Numbered from the stretch's first letter, positions 30,999 to 40,975 are shown. The stretch: DNA of 64,000 nucleotides from Vibrio sp. SCSIO 43136 (GCF_023716565.1 NZ_CP071849.1:186001-250000), one strand, 5' to 3'. Translations and numbers: made by a program. The notes: generated from the sequence alone by a model not told the origin.

Positions 30999-33035
30999 TT
31001 AGAACGCTTTATCTAGTTTAAAATGGGAAACCACTTCTCTGACACGATCAGAGAGGGTTTTGACTTCCCTACTGGTATTGTCTGAAGTTTGTGTCAGTCC
31101 TAAGCTGGTGGACGAGGTTTGCCTGATATTGACCACACTCTGATTAATCTCGTTCACTACACAGCCTTGCTGCTCGGTCGCTGCGGCAATTTGGCTGTTC
31201 ATGTCATTGATGATGGCGATTTTTTCTACGATAGCAGATAAAGACTCGGCAGTAGTTTTGGATTGCTCTGCGGTGATTTGTGCTTGCTGTACCCCTTTAA
31301 CCATCACTTCAGCAGCTTGCTGTGATCCTGTTTGCACCTTAGCTAGCATTTCCTGAATTTCGGTCGTGGAGTTTTGAGTACGTTGGGCAAGTGTTCGAAC
31401 TTCATCAGCGACCACGGCAAAGCCTCGACCATGTTCACCTGCTCGGGCTGCTTCTATGGCGGCATTTAATGCCAATAGATTGGTTTGGTCGGCGATCTCA
31501 CAAATCACATCCAAGATAGAGTTAATGCTTTGGCTATCATTTTCCAGCTGCTTGATCACTGTATCTGCTTGCTGAACGTCGATGGACATTTGCTCAATGG
31601 ATTTCGACATGGTCTGAACCAGCTGTAAGCCGTCTTCAGCAGAAGTTCTCGATTCAATGGCAGCTTGCGCCGCATTTTGGGTATTACTGTTCACTTCTTG
31701 CACGCTGGCAGTCACCTGGTTGACAGACGTTGCTACCATGTCGATTTCGCTATCTTGATCAGAGATAGCGCTAGATACTTGGGTACTTGAGTTAACCAAT
31801 GTTTGGCAATATTCATCGAGCTGGCCGCTTGCGCCTCGAATGCGAGTTACCAACTCGGAAAAATTTTCTGAGATCATATTAATTGCGTGAAAGATGCGAG
31901 TGATTTCATCCTTGCCTCGCACTTCACATCTTACGGTTAAGTCCCCTTCGGCTAGCTGTTTAGCACTCTGAGTTAAGGTAGTAATCGCAGAGTCGATGGA
32001 ATAGTACATCGCAATAAAAAGAAGGGTTGAAATGACGATAGCAGCGAGCAGAACAATGGTTAATAGGGTTGCTTTGGTTTCAGCAGCGCTTTGTCTAGCC
32101 TGTAAATGCGAATCAAGCGCTGGCACTAAAATGTCATACGCGTTGAGCAAACTGTCAATGGCAGATGTTCCTTGCGCAAAGTAGTCAACGGGTTGGATTG
32201 TCCCCAGTTTTCCGGCCAACAATTGGGCTTGAGTGGTTTGGTTGAAGTTTTTAAGTACCGCCTCAACTTGATGCAATACCTGGTCGTTCTGCTTTAAGTG
32301 GGGTGCGTGTTGGTACAAGACTTTCAGTGCGTAGCTGTATTTCTCTAGGTTAAGTTGGATAACGTCGTTGAGTACTGAAAGCTCCATACGTTGAGCTTCA
32401 GTGATGACTCCACTACTTAATGCTCCAGTGCCTTTGCCTCTCAATTTACCTATGCTTTCAGCCGTTTTCGGTAAGTAGTCGGTCAAGGTTGCCATCATAT
32501 AGTAGCTTGGTAGCTCAGGGTCTAAAGTCAGATTGGATTGGTCAGCAATGGCAACTAAGGTGTCTTGCACGGTTTTGATCAGTGCAGAATGCTGGGCAAA
32601 ACTCTCTTGGCGGGTGTAATTATCAATCGTTTTGAGGGGCTGCCAGGCTTGCTTAATCGCTGTTAGCTCACTCCCTAGATTGAATAGCTCTCCAAAGCCT
32701 TGATTAATTTTTGCCATCTCCTCTAAAGCATTATCTACCGTTGACGCTGCGGTTGAAACTTTGCTTCTAAGAGATTCATTTCCCGCCAGTACGCCTTGGG
32801 ACAATCCGCGATGCGCAGCCATATTGACGAACAGGACTTTCATCGTTGGTAGATATTCCACGCCGTATCGTTCGTGCTTAGTAAATTCAACACTAGTATC
32901 GAGCTCTGCTTTGTAAGCAAAAGACAGAATGACTAAAGGGATGACCAAAAGTGAGCCAACCAATAAAAACTTCATCCGAAATGAAATGAAGCTAAGTAAA
33001 TTGCTTAAGGGTTCGAGCAAGGTGCGCACTGACAT
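30999..33035 (-). CDS. Methyl-accepting chemotaxis protein, long helical sensor
   Basis: Chemoreceptor, 678 aa. TM1 is at about 21-42 and TM2 at about 318-342, so the periplasmic sensor is about 275 residues and largely helical. It begins with an [23 protein letters not shown] stretch and probably forms a helical bundle; I cannot assign a ligand family. HAMP follows TM2 ([15 protein letters not shown]), then the signalling hairpin with [20 protein letters not shown] and [18 protein letters not shown]. No CheR-binding pentapeptide ends the protein. It converges on the CZB receptor gene across a shared terminator. Confidence 0.88.
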   Translation of the reverse strand: MSVRTLLEPLSNLLSFISFRMKFLLVGSLLVIPLVILSFAYKAELDTSVEFTKHERYGVEYLPTMKVLFVNMAAHRGLSQGVLAGNESLRSKVSTAASTVDNALEEMAKINQGFGELFNLGSELTAIKQAWQPLKTIDNYTRQESFAQHSALIKTVQDTLVAIADQSNLTLDPELPSYYMMATLTDYLPKTAESIGKLRGKGTGALSSGVITEAQRMELSVLNDVIQLNLEKYSYALKVLYQHAPHLKQNDQVLHQVEAVLKNFNQTTQAQLLAGKLGTIQPVDYFAQGTSAIDSLLNAYDILVPALDSHLQARQSAAETKATLLTIVLLAAIVISTLLFIAMYYSIDSAITTLTQSAKQLAEGDLTVRCEVRGKDEITRIFHAINMISENFSELVTRIRGASGQLDEYCQTLVNSSTQVSSAISDQDSEIDMVATSVNQVTASVQEVNSNTQNAAQAAIESRTSAEDGLQLVQTMSKSIEQMSIDVQQADTVIKQLENDSQSINSILDVICEIADQTNLLALNAAIEAARAGEHGRGFAVVADEVRTLAQRTQNSTTEIQEMLAKVQTGSQQAAEVMVKGVQQAQITAEQSKTTAESLSAIVEKIAIINDMNSQIAAATEQQGCVVNEINQSVVNIRQTSSTSLGLTQTSDNTSREVKTLSDRVREVVSHFKLDKAF

Positions 33036-33274
33036 TGTAATTTCCTCTATTTACGGCCTTTTTAGGCTCTTGTTTGGGCATAAATAGAGTCTAGGAACGG
33101 ATCTGGGGTTTCGCCACTACCTAAGGTTAGGGTTTATTTGGATGATTCGATGTGTTTTTGGACGAGCTTAATAAGTAAAGCCTTTCTTAACGAAAGGGAC
33201 GCTAGGGAAAATGCGACTTAAAAGCAGGCAGGCCATGTTGAACTATGTCGATCAACATGACTAACGGTAAGTGG

Positions 33275-34312
33275 TCACAAACGGTAAATATTGCCACTGT
33301 CAGTAGAGAAATAGATGTAACCATCTTGGCTGATGGTGATATCCCGAATGCGCTGATCGAGAGACTGAGCGACACGTCGTTCCTCAGTCAGTGTTTCTCC
33401 ATCCACAGCCACAACATTGATGTGTTTAAGTTTGAGCGCGCCAGCGAGAAGCTTACCGTTTAAATTTGGGTACCTGTCACCTCGATACATAATAAGGTTG
33501 CTCGGTGCGATGGAAGGCACATAAACCAGCAGAGGATCTTTCATGCCCGGTAGGGACTTGGCATCACCAACCGAGATAGGCCCCCAATACTCTTTACCAT
33601 GGGAAGCAAGTGGCCAGCCGTAGTTCTCACCTGCGATAATTTTGTTGATTTCATCCCCACCTCTAGGGCCGTGTTCGATGGACCATAAGGTTTCAGAAGG
33701 TGCATCATAAAATAGGCCTTGTGGGTTGCGATGCCCATAGCTCCAAACCGCTGGGTTTTGCTTGAAAGGATTACCACTGGCAACCGAACCATCCAGATTG
33801 AGTCTCAATATGCTGGCTGCATGATTGGTTAAATCTTGTCCGTTATCTCTTTCACCTCGGTCGCCGATTGAGATGAACAGGTGCTGATCCACGATTGCAA
33901 TTCGGCTTCCAAAGTGTCTGCTAGTGTTGCTGTAGGCATCGGCGATAAAGATGTCTTGCCAATCTGATAGGGATTTACCTTTCAGCATAGCTGAGGCCAG
34001 TGCGAGTGTCGTGCCCTGTGGCATTTTCTTACTGTAGGTAAAATACAAGGTTTGGCTAGGCTTATGGTAGGCCACGTCCATCAGTCCACCTTGGCCGTTG
34101 GTAAATAAATCGGGCACTTGCATCAAGGGTGTTTTTTCATTGCTTGACAGGTCGAGGAAGGTGATCTGCCCAGATTTCTCTGCCACGATAAGATGATAGG
34201 CATTAATGAATTCAATGCCCCAAATGACGCCAAATCCTTGCGCAATTCTCTTGGTGTCCGCCTGCACTGGAGCAACGAAGAGAAGCAATATCAAAGCCAA
34301 TGTGAATTTCAT
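33275..34312 (-). CDS. PQQ-dependent aldose sugar dehydrogenase-like protein
   Basis: Periplasmic beta-propeller, 345 aa, of the soluble glucose/aldose dehydrogenase family (E. coli YliI is a member). A signal peptide ends at about residue 18 (PVQA). Landmarks of the family are QGGLMDVAYH (substrate/catalytic His region), SIGDRGERDNGQD, YGHRNPQGL, EHGPRGGDEINKI and NYGWP. Such enzymes oxidise aldoses with pyrroloquinoline quinone. No PQQ biosynthesis gene is in the window, so the cofactor would have to be made elsewhere or taken up. A single gene. Confidence 0.87.
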   Translation of the reverse strand: MKFTLALILLLFVAPVQADTKRIAQGFGVIWGIEFINAYHLIVAEKSGQITFLDLSSNEKTPLMQVPDLFTNGQGGLMDVAYHKPSQTLYFTYSKKMPQGTTLALASAMLKGKSLSDWQDIFIADAYSNTSRHFGSRIAIVDQHLFISIGDRGERDNGQDLTNHAASILRLNLDGSVASGNPFKQNPAVWSYGHRNPQGLFYDAPSETLWSIEHGPRGGDEINKIIAGENYGWPLASHGKEYWGPISVGDAKSLPGMKDPLLVYVPSIAPSNLIMYRGDRYPNLNGKLLAGALKLKHINVVAVDGETLTEERRVAQSLDQRIRDITISQDGYIYFSTDSGNIYRL

Positions 34313-34513
34313 AGTTCAAGTCCTTATGAGTGAGTCCAATTGTTGCAACTTTCTTTGTCTGATAAATCTCAATGAATTATCAGGCAGTTAAAAACGAGAT
34401 CTTGCAAGGTGTCGATTCGAGTTAGCTAAGTTATAGTAGTGCTTGATTTGCCTAACTAACAAAACTTATTCAATTGCATACACTGTATATATACGTGCAA
34501 AAGGTATGAAGCG

Positions 34514-34942
34514 ATGGAACCGAGAGTCAGTATTATTACCCTAGGGGTTAGTGATCTTAAGCGATCTTACGATTTTTACACAGGGCTTGGGTTTCCAACC
34601 ACGAGCAAGTTGGAATCTGGGATCGTGTTTTTTCAAACAGGTGGTGTTTGTGTTGCGCTCTACCCGTTGGATAAGTTAGCTGAAGATGTGTCTGAAAAAT
34701 TTGCTAGTCCTCGCTCGGGCTTTTCAGGCGTAACGTTAGCGCATAACACTAAAGAACGAGAGCAAGTTGACCAAGTGCTTGCGTTAGCCAAGCAGTGTGG
34801 TGGCACGATAGAAAAGCCAGCTCAAGATGTTTTTTGGGGAGGCTATAGCGGATACTTTTCTGATCCAGATGGTCATTTATGGGAAGTGGCACATGCCGAT
34901 TTCTGGGAGTTTCACCCAGACGGACGTCTAGTGATCAATTAG
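34514..34942 (+). CDS. VOC (glyoxalase/bleomycin resistance)-family protein
   Basis: Small cytoplasmic protein, 142 aa, with the two beta-alpha-beta-beta-beta modules of the vicinal oxygen chelate superfamily. It opens with ISIITLGVSDLKRSYDFYTG-like VOC sequence and ends with the typical FSDPDGHLWEVAH, which provides a metal-binding Glu. No substrate can be inferred. A SnoaL-like gene starts 18 bases after its stop, so the two are probably one transcript. Confidence 0.85.
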   Translation: MEPRVSIITLGVSDLKRSYDFYTGLGFPTTSKLESGIVFFQTGGVCVALYPLDKLAEDVSEKFASPRSGFSGVTLAHNTKEREQVDQVLALAKQCGGTIEKPAQDVFWGGYSGYFSDPDGHLWEVAHADFWEFHPDGRLVIN

Positions 34943-34959
34943 AACAAAAGGGTTACAAC

Positions 34960-35286
34960 ATGGATGAAGCGTTAAAAAACGCATGTATCGCATTCTCTTG
35001 CGGTGACAGTGAAGAGCTACTGCCTTTCATGGCAGAAAACATTGAATGGAAAAATATCGGAAAAGAGACGATTAAAGGCAAAGCAGCCATTGAAGAGATT
35101 TGTCGTCAGATGCAGATGCAGCCTGTTTACTTGCAAGCCTCTAGCCAGTTCGAGAGTATCAATCATCTCGTGGTTGAAGGTCATGGTGAAGCGGAAAACG
35201 AATTCAGCTTCTGCGATATTTTTCACTTTGAGCAGCATAAAGTGGTAGGTATTAACTCTTACCTTGTCCGGCATGAAGAGTTTTAA
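34960..35286 (+). CDS. SnoaL/NTF2-like protein
   Basis: Protein of 108 aa with the cone-shaped alpha+beta pattern of the NTF2-like group: an N-terminal helix pair (ALKNACIAFSCGDSEELLPF), FMAENIEWKNIGKETIKGKA, then strands ending in DIFHFEQHKVVGINSYLV. Members of this group are small isomerases, hydrolases or ligand binders; the function here is open. The longer open frame overlaps the VOC gene; the ATG at 34960 with AAAGGG before it is better. It is the second gene of the unit with the VOC protein and ends at a strong terminator. Confidence 0.8.
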   Translation: MDEALKNACIAFSCGDSEELLPFMAENIEWKNIGKETIKGKAAIEEICRQMQMQPVYLQASSQFESINHLVVEGHGEAENEFSFCDIFHFEQHKVVGINSYLVRHEEF

Positions 35287-35290
35287 TATA

Positions 35291-35323
35291 AAACGCCCTG
35301 ACATTAGTGTCAGGGCGTTTTTT
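35291..35323. terminator. Bidirectional terminator, VOC/SnoaL unit and MATE gene
   Basis: AAACGCCCTGACA and TGTCAGGGCGTTT flank a four-base loop, with T-run to the right. It lies between convergent genes. Confidence 0.92.
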
Positions 35324-35336
35324 GTTGTTCGTCATC

Positions 35337-36710
35337 TCAAGCGGTTTGTAGGGTTAGGTTAGCAACCCAACGTTTTTGCAGGTAACGACGGAAACATAAG
35401 AACAGTCTAACGAACTCTTCACTTACAATCGCCAAGTAGACCCAGGTAAAATCCCACGCACCGATGAAAGCGCCGTAAGCTGTGAGAGGGATACCTATCA
35501 TCCACATCGCAATCAAGTCCATGCGGATAAAGAACATGTGCTCACCACCCGCTCGCAACACTCCGTTGATGATGATCATATTTAACATGCGAACCCAAAT
35601 CGCACACGCCATCACTGCAAGTGCTGGTTCGGCAAATACCGAGAGCTCTGGAGAGTCTAGGTTTAGTGCCATTATTACGTATTCACGGCCAAGTAACAGT
35701 AGTGCACCAAGCGTCACTCCGAGCATGATCACTGATTTCATGATGGTTTTTGAGATCATCTGTGCATCGTCAAATTCGTCGCGACCCAATGATTGGCCAA
35801 TGAGAACGGAGCAAGCCACAGAGATACCAAAAAAGATAGAGTAACAAAGCGACTCAAATGGACCGATCATGCTGTAAACCGCAAGCTCAGTCGTGCCCAT
35901 ATGACCAATGATCATCTGATAAGTTAAAGTGCCGCTTGCCCATAGCACTGCACTGAAAGAGCTAGGGATCGCTAGCTTCTTAAAAGACATCCACAAAGTG
36001 CGGTGTTTTGGAATGTAGCGACTGGTGATGATCCAGCTGCGTCGCTTAACCAAAATACCCCACATGATAGCCACTTGGAACATACGTGAGACAGTCGTCG
36101 CAAACGCAGCGCCTGCAACACCCATTTCTGGTAGCCCGTACATACCGTGGATGAACACGAAGTTAAGGGCAATGTTTAACGCAATCGTCACCGCACCAAT
36201 GATCAGCGGTAGCATAGCATCTCCACTTGAACGCAATGACGCTTCAATCGTGATGATCCAGTGGGTTAGCAGCAGCACTGGGAAGCTGTAAAGCATGTAG
36301 GTAGCACCTGCTTCAATCACTTGGCTATCGGTGGTTTGCAGCAACATGATCTGAGATGCAAACAAGGTAATCAATGCTGTCACAGGAATGATCACCACAG
36401 AGCCAAACATCAGAGATTGCATCGTGACGGTTTTGGCGTGCACTTTATCGCCTTTGCCCCAGTATTGTGAGACCAATACCCCAGTCGCTGCGGCCATACC
36501 CGCCATGATCATGATGGCGACAAACTGCCAGCGAGAAGCAATACCCACAGCGGCGGTGGCGTGTTGACCAAAGTCAGAGACCATGAGCACATCGGCCAAG
36601 GCTAGAATCGCAACCAAAGCCGACTGAATAGCAACCGGAAAGGCGAGCTTAAATACACGTGGTAGTAGTGCATGTGGACGTATTGTTGGTGTTAATTTAT
36701 GTGTCGTCAT
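35337..36710 (-). CDS. MATE-family multidrug/Na+ antiporter
   Basis: Twelve-helix inner-membrane exporter, 457 aa, of the MatE superfamily (NorM-like branch). Two homologous halves are visible: the first begins around LAFPVAIQSALVAILALADVLMVS, the second around KKLAIPSSFSAVLWASGTLTYQMI. The usual cargo is cationic drugs or metabolites driven by Na+ or H+; it cannot be fixed here. Divergent from an AraC-type regulator 114 bases away that probably controls it. Confidence 0.88.
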   Translation of the reverse strand: MTTHKLTPTIRPHALLPRVFKLAFPVAIQSALVAILALADVLMVSDFGQHATAAVGIASRWQFVAIMIMAGMAAATGVLVSQYWGKGDKVHAKTVTMQSLMFGSVVIIPVTALITLFASQIMLLQTTDSQVIEAGATYMLYSFPVLLLTHWIITIEASLRSSGDAMLPLIIGAVTIALNIALNFVFIHGMYGLPEMGVAGAAFATTVSRMFQVAIMWGILVKRRSWIITSRYIPKHRTLWMSFKKLAIPSSFSAVLWASGTLTYQMIIGHMGTTELAVYSMIGPFESLCYSIFFGISVACSVLIGQSLGRDEFDDAQMISKTIMKSVIMLGVTLGALLLLGREYVIMALNLDSPELSVFAEPALAVMACAIWVRMLNMIIINGVLRAGGEHMFFIRMDLIAMWMIGIPLTAYGAFIGAWDFTWVYLAIVSEEFVRLFLCFRRYLQKRWVANLTLQTA

Positions 36711-36746
36711 CTTCTCGCCTCCGTTATTATGATCGCTAGTGTCACG

Positions 36747-36767
36747 GATTTTTCGGGATGAAAAATC
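36747..36767. promoter_or_regulatory. Dyad in the MATE-AraC divergent promoter region
   Basis: GATTTTTC and GAAAAATC with a five-base gap form an inverted repeat between two divergent genes, 36 bases before the MATE start. It could be a regulator site or a leader hairpin. Confidence 0.35.
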
Positions 36768-36824
36768 GTCGACATTCGCAGGAATAGTGGACGCAAAGAA
36801 TAGCCAAGTTCGAGATTAAATAAA

Positions 36825-37724
36825 ATGTGGGAAAATTCAGAAAACCTGTGCAAATTTGACATGGTCAAGTTTGCACCGATTGAAGAGTGGAAAGATGACA
36901 TCTATCTCGCTGATGGATGTCGAGAGCGTTTTCTTACTCAAAGTGACTTCCCTGAGTTCGAAAATAACCATATTTTCATGGCCGGACTTACCGTGCTTGA
37001 AGAGGGTTATCACGTTGAGCGTATTAACTCCAACTTGCATAACTTTCTCTTTACCCTAGAGGGTTATGGTGTACTCACGACTGAACAAGGAGTCCAAATC
37101 ATTGAGCCTAATACGGTTACGATTCTACCTGCAGGCTATCCATTTAGGTTTGAGCTATATGATGGCGATATTGGCTGGAAAATGTCGTGGATACTGCTCG
37201 ATGATCATCCTAAATGGGCGAGTTTGGCGACTGGCAACCCAAGAGTGGAGAGCTGGAGCGCCTGTGAGCAAAGTTGGTCATTGCTTCAGCTATTGCACAA
37301 TGAAATCGGGGGAAGAACCAGCTACCGTACTCTATTAATCAGCGAGTTAACTCGAATTTTGCTCGGTGGATTGAGTAAAGATACTCCTTCAACCACTGAA
37401 TTGAGAGTTCAGAGCTTGTTTAATGTTGTAGAAACCCAGCTCCATCAGCCTTGGACAGTCAAAGGCATGGCTGAGCGGTGCTTTATTACGGTGGAACAAC
37501 TCAATCGAGTCTGCAAGAAGCTCTACGGCTCCACGACTCAGCAAAAATTGATCTCATTGCGAATGGAAAAAGCCCTCGACCTGCTTCATTACCAAGATTG
37601 GAGTATCGCTATGGTGGCCCAGCGACTGGGTTATCCAGACCCGTTTAACTTTACTCACCGTTTTCGCCGTTTTCATGGTTGCTCACCGAGTGAATATCGT
37701 AAAACTATCCGCAACAAAGAGTAA
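36825..37724 (+). CDS. AraC-family transcription regulator
   Basis: About 299 aa: a cupin-like sensing half (about 30-150, HNFLFTLEGYGVLTTEQG and the LPAGYPFRFELYDG strand), then a double helix-turn-helix at about 205-297. The HTH part reads TVKGMAERCFITVEQLNRVC and later VAQRLGYPDPFNFTHRFRRF, the classic AraC signature. The effector is unknown. Neither the ATG at 36825 nor the in-frame ATG at 36861 has a good ribosome site, so the start is uncertain. Its position divergent from the MATE gene suggests it regulates that exporter. Confidence 0.85.
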   Translation: MWENSENLCKFDMVKFAPIEEWKDDIYLADGCRERFLTQSDFPEFENNHIFMAGLTVLEEGYHVERINSNLHNFLFTLEGYGVLTTEQGVQIIEPNTVTILPAGYPFRFELYDGDIGWKMSWILLDDHPKWASLATGNPRVESWSACEQSWSLLQLLHNEIGGRTSYRTLLISELTRILLGGLSKDTPSTTELRVQSLFNVVETQLHQPWTVKGMAERCFITVEQLNRVCKKLYGSTTQQKLISLRMEKALDLLHYQDWSIAMVAQRLGYPDPFNFTHRFRRFHGCSPSEYRKTIRNKE

Positions 37725-37752
37725 CGGTAAGGCTATTTCTGTATTGCTTCGG

Positions 37753-38289
37753 CTACTTTACTTCTCCAAGAACCACTGGCAAATCCATACACCCGTAATC
37801 CACTCCAAATTGGCTGAGTAGGGCTGTAAGTTGGCCTTTATGATGAGTTTGATGATTGAACACATGCTGTAAGAAAGCGCCTAGGCTTCGTGATAGCAAT
37901 TGGCCTTCGGTGGTGGTGTAGCTGACTTCTTGTTGGCAACTTTCCGTCGTGAGCGCTTGGGTGACATCGACGTATATAGTGTCAACTGCAGTACGCAGTG
38001 CTGCCAGTTCCTCTAGCGTATCAACAAAGGTGTCGTGGATACGTTTGGAAACGGGAAGCTGTTCGATAAGATGAGCGTCAAGATTAACCACGTCATTAGC
38101 TACCATTCTCTGAAGCATGATCAGATCGGCAAATAACAGATGATTCCAGTGTGCCATGATGGTTGAAAAAAACGCATGGGTCTCTTGATGAAGTTGGTCT
38201 TCGTTCAGTTGATAACAAGCTTTAATGAGTTGCTGGTTAATACGCTGGTTATAAATCGCCATTGATTGAAAGTGTTGGACAATATTCAT
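37753..38289 (-). CDS. DinB-like four-helix metal-dependent protein
   Basis: Protein of 178 aa with four long helices of the DinB/YfiT type. The expected metal ligands are present as three histidines: His in MAHWNHLLFAD (helix 2) and the pair in HVFNHQTHHKGQLTALL (helix 4). DinB-like proteins of this kind include thiol S-transferases; the substrate is unknown. It converges on the AraC gene, with 28 bases between stops and no obvious terminator. Confidence 0.8.
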   Translation of the reverse strand: MNIVQHFQSMAIYNQRINQQLIKACYQLNEDQLHQETHAFFSTIMAHWNHLLFADLIMLQRMVANDVVNLDAHLIEQLPVSKRIHDTFVDTLEELAALRTAVDTIYVDVTQALTTESCQQEVSYTTTEGQLLSRSLGAFLQHVFNHQTHHKGQLTALLSQFGVDYGCMDLPVVLGEVK

Positions 38290-38383
38290 AGCTGCTGGGG
38301 TGTGATGATTTTATAACCACCTTAATGCATATTTACATCAATGCCTAATGCTGGTGTAGAGAATTGCATCTAATAACCGGTAG

Positions 38384-38414
38384 AAAAACACCGAGCGGTG
38401 AGGCTCGGTGTTTT
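38384..38414 (-). terminator. Terminator of the secreted-protein/lipoprotein unit
   Basis: AAAACACCGAGC and GCTCGGTGTTTT form a twelve-pair stem with a six-base loop. It lies just beyond the stop at 38428 and faces a minus-strand T-run. Confidence 0.85.
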
Positions 38415-38427
38415 GGTTAGTGTTGGA

Positions 38428-39600
38428 TTATGGATTCGTGGTCACAGAGCTCCAGTTTTGATCGATAAGTGATGAGAATTCATCAACCATGTAACCCCCT
38501 GTTATAGTCCCTGTACCATTAGTACCAAACTTACCGTGACCCCCACGTTGAACCGCTAGCCCCCATACGTCGCTCCAATCTAGCGTTCCACGAAGTTCTA
38601 AGTCGGCATAAACTTGGAATGCAGACGCATTAGAGCATTCCATGTGACCAGTCGATAGGCTGCCCCCTACTTCAAGCGAACTATTTTGGAACACATTGGT
38701 GCGGCCAGAAGTGCCAGTACCAGTAGTCAAGTCTCCGACAATACGAGCTCGAGAACTCCCCCAAATATCTAGGAAATTACCTACCGTCATAGATTCTGCT
38801 TCGATAAAAGAGCTATTCTCAGCGGTAATCGTTGTAGCACTCAAGTGTTCACCTAGAATAGTTGAGTTGCCTCCTGCGAAGATACTCTCGTAACTACTTT
38901 CAGAGGTTTGACTATAAATAGTTGCACCACCGTAAGCGTATAACATGGTGCCGTTACCAGTCATCGCACTACGAATTCTTACCGTTGAGTTAAGAATGGC
39001 TTTTAGCGAAAGGTTATTGAGCGAGCCAGAATTGATTCGCAAGTGTGCGCCACGAGTTAGCTCGACATTTGGTTCGTAGTCTTCGTTATCTTGTACCGGG
39101 GTTGGTAGTGTAACGTTATCGAAACGCACAGTAGAAGCGCTACGTGCAAGCAGCGTACCTGTCAGAGTGACATTTTCTAAACGAACTGTAGATTGCTCAG
39201 CGATAAACATCGCTTCACCATCAACATCATCGAGAGGTATTTCACCGATAGTGGCGCTCCCATCTCCTACAATTTTGATATCTACACGCTGAGCTTCGAT
39301 TCCATCGCAGTCTCCAGAGATATTAAATGTGTAACGCGTATTAGCATTTCGAGCATCATTTACAGCATTAAAAAGTGCTTTAGAATCACTAGCACAATCG
39401 ATGGCTACTGTTGTATAAGCATCTGTGCCTTGCTCTAGCGAAGAAATGCGTTCATCAAGATTAGTAAAGTTAGCGTTGACTTCACTTGCTTTTGCAGCGG
39501 TACCAGAACTGAAGGTGTGAGGAACTGCTGCATACGTATTGAATGCCAAAGCCTGACCAACAGCAACCGCCAACAACAATTTGTTTGAGTTATTCATCAT
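38428..39600 (-). CDS. Secreted beta-helix-like protein, function unknown
   Basis: Exported protein of 390 aa. Signal peptide about 1-24 (AFNTYAA). Right after it comes FSSGTAAKASEVNANFTNLD with a short coiled-coil helix (ERISSLE), a head motif often found at the N-terminus of trimeric surface or tail-like proteins. The rest is a run of short beta-strands rich in Asn, Ser, Thr and Gly (VRLENVTLTG, VRFDNVTLP, INSGSLNNLSL, VRIRSAMTGNG), as in a right-handed parallel beta-helix. No catalytic motif is seen. A GGAC ribosome site lies before the double ATG. It is 34 bases downstream of the lipoprotein gene and probably co-transcribed. Confidence 0.65.
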   Translation of the reverse strand: MMNNSNKLLLAVAVGQALAFNTYAAVPHTFSSGTAAKASEVNANFTNLDERISSLEQGTDAYTTVAIDCASDSKALFNAVNDARNANTRYTFNISGDCDGIEAQRVDIKIVGDGSATIGEIPLDDVDGEAMFIAEQSTVRLENVTLTGTLLARSASTVRFDNVTLPTPVQDNEDYEPNVELTRGAHLRINSGSLNNLSLKAILNSTVRIRSAMTGNGTMLYAYGGATIYSQTSESSYESIFAGGNSTILGEHLSATTITAENSSFIEAESMTVGNFLDIWGSSRARIVGDLTTGTGTSGRTNVFQNSSLEVGGSLSTGHMECSNASAFQVYADLELRGTLDWSDVWGLAVQRGGHGKFGTNGTGTITGGYMVDEFSSLIDQNWSSVTTNP

Positions 39601-39634
39601 TTAGTCCTTATATTTCCTTTTGCAGCCTTGGCGG

Positions 39635-40975
39635 TTATTGCCAATTTGCATCATCCCAATTTGTGTTATCCCAAGTCAGTGCGGTGTTGACATCACATAC
39701 GTCACCTATGCCATCGCCATCACTGTCGGCTTGATCAGTATTTGCCGTGGTTGGGCAGTTGTCTTGATCATCGCTTACCGTGTCATTGTCGTCATCGGTA
39801 TCGCTGTTATTCCCGGTGCCATCTTTGTCATCATCTTCCCATTCGGTTGAATCATTCGGGAATTGGTCGTCAATGTTGTCGTAACCATCCCCGTCAGAAT
39901 CCCCCGCTTTTGATGCGTCTTGTGGGTATTCATCATCAACATTGTCATAACCATCCCCGTCCGAATCCCCTGCTTTGGAGCTGTCTAATGGGAACTCGTC
40001 ATCAATGTTGTCATAACCATCACCATCCGAGTCACCGGCTTTGGTTGGATCGCTAGGGAACTCGTCATCTGCGGTACGATAGCCGTCATTGTCATAGTCA
40101 TCGTAGTAAGGATCTGCGAGGTTATCGCCGAGACCGTCACCATCGCCATCTACCCATTCATCAGGATCTTGAGGGGCCCAATCTTGGGTGTCTGGGACGC
40201 CGTCACCGTCAGAGTCTGTTGGTAGTACAGGCGCTTGGGCGTCTTCCAGTGCTTGTTCGATTTCTTCAGCGCTTTGTTGATCATCGACCGTATCGAGCAC
40301 GGTTTTAATCGCATCATTAGCGGCCGCAATGACCACGGTGAATTTGGCTTCACCTGCGCTACCTTTTTGTGCCGATTTTGCGAGATCTTCAGGCTCTTCT
40401 GGCAAAGCGCCAAGGCTGACCAGTTTTTCTGCGGCATAAGCGGCCTTGTGTTCGTCGCTTGCCAAGAAATCACCGAGTACATCTTCAGAGTCCAGGCCTA
40501 GGTCAGTGGCCACCTGAGCAACAGCTCCGTCTTTGTCCAGGCTCGAATCTTTTTCAAGTGCGTTGTGAACCAAGGTAGTCAGAGGTGTTACTGCTGTCTC
40601 GCCCGCAGGCGCAGACATAGTGTAGCCTTTTGTCACCGGGCCTTCCGACTCATCTTGTGTCCCAGTACCTGTAGTTGCGTTATAAGGAATTGCTCTTACG
40701 ATGACGGCATACTGACTAGGGTTGTCGATACCTTCAACGTTAAGCTCTGCGATACCTCCTGCGCCAGAGATAGCAAAAGGCTCTCCGCTATCGCGGATAA
40801 AGTTGGGCGTTGTGTCTAGCCAGACTTCCGCACCATTGAGATAGCCGTCAATTGCTTTGACGCTATAGGGTTGAGTTGTCGTCGAGGAATCAGAATCTGA
40901 GCTGCTGCCATTACATCCTGCGAGCAAAACAGCACTAGCCAACCCCAGCGACAAGGTTATTTTGTTGTATTTCAT
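39635..40975 (-). CDS. Lipoprotein with thrombospondin type-3 calcium-binding repeats
   Basis: Surface or outer-membrane lipoprotein, 446 aa. The lipobox LLAGC puts the lipidated cysteine at residue 21, followed by a Ser/Asp spacer. Residues 38-135 form a beta-rich domain (VKAIDGYLNGAEVWLDTT) of the kind found in Vibrio and Shewanella surface lipoproteins. A helical part follows (about 140-245). Residues 253-428 are thrombospondin type-3-like repeats of DSDGDGYDN and related Asp-rich loops, ending in DNCPTTANTDQADSDGDGIG, which should bind many calcium ions. The last residues are WDNTNWDDANWQ. Function unknown; the following secreted protein is probably its partner. Confidence 0.8.
   Translation of the reverse strand: MKYNKITLSLGLASAVLLAGCNGSSSDSDSSTTTQPYSVKAIDGYLNGAEVWLDTTPNFIRDSGEPFAISGAGGIAELNVEGIDNPSQYAVIVRAIPYNATTGTGTQDESEGPVTKGYTMSAPAGETAVTPLTTLVHNALEKDSSLDKDGAVAQVATDLGLDSEDVLGDFLASDEHKAAYAAEKLVSLGALPEEPEDLAKSAQKGSAGEAKFTVVIAAANDAIKTVLDTVDDQQSAEEIEQALEDAQAPVLPTDSDGDGVPDTQDWAPQDPDEWVDGDGDGLGDNLADPYYDDYDNDGYRTADDEFPSDPTKAGDSDGDGYDNIDDEFPLDSSKAGDSDGDGYDNVDDEYPQDASKAGDSDGDGYDNIDDQFPNDSTEWEDDDKDGTGNNSDTDDDNDTVSDDQDNCPTTANTDQADSDGDGIGDVCDVNTALTWDNTNWDDANWQ
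39839..40036 (-). repeat. Three 66-base tandem repeats in the lipoprotein gene
   Basis: Residues 314-379 consist of three 22-residue copies, each starting GDSDGDGYDN and differing in a few positions. At the DNA level the copies differ enough to suggest an old duplication maintained by selection. Copy number could still vary between strains. Confidence 0.85.

Noticed and set aside
33245..33463. Plus-strand 72-residue frame at the end of the PQQ dehydrogenase gene
   Set aside because: It is antisense to the conserved C-terminus of that gene and has no ribosome site.
39839..40036. Tandem 66-base repeats as a CRISPR-like array
   Set aside because: The units are in frame, code for calcium-binding loops and have no spacers between them.
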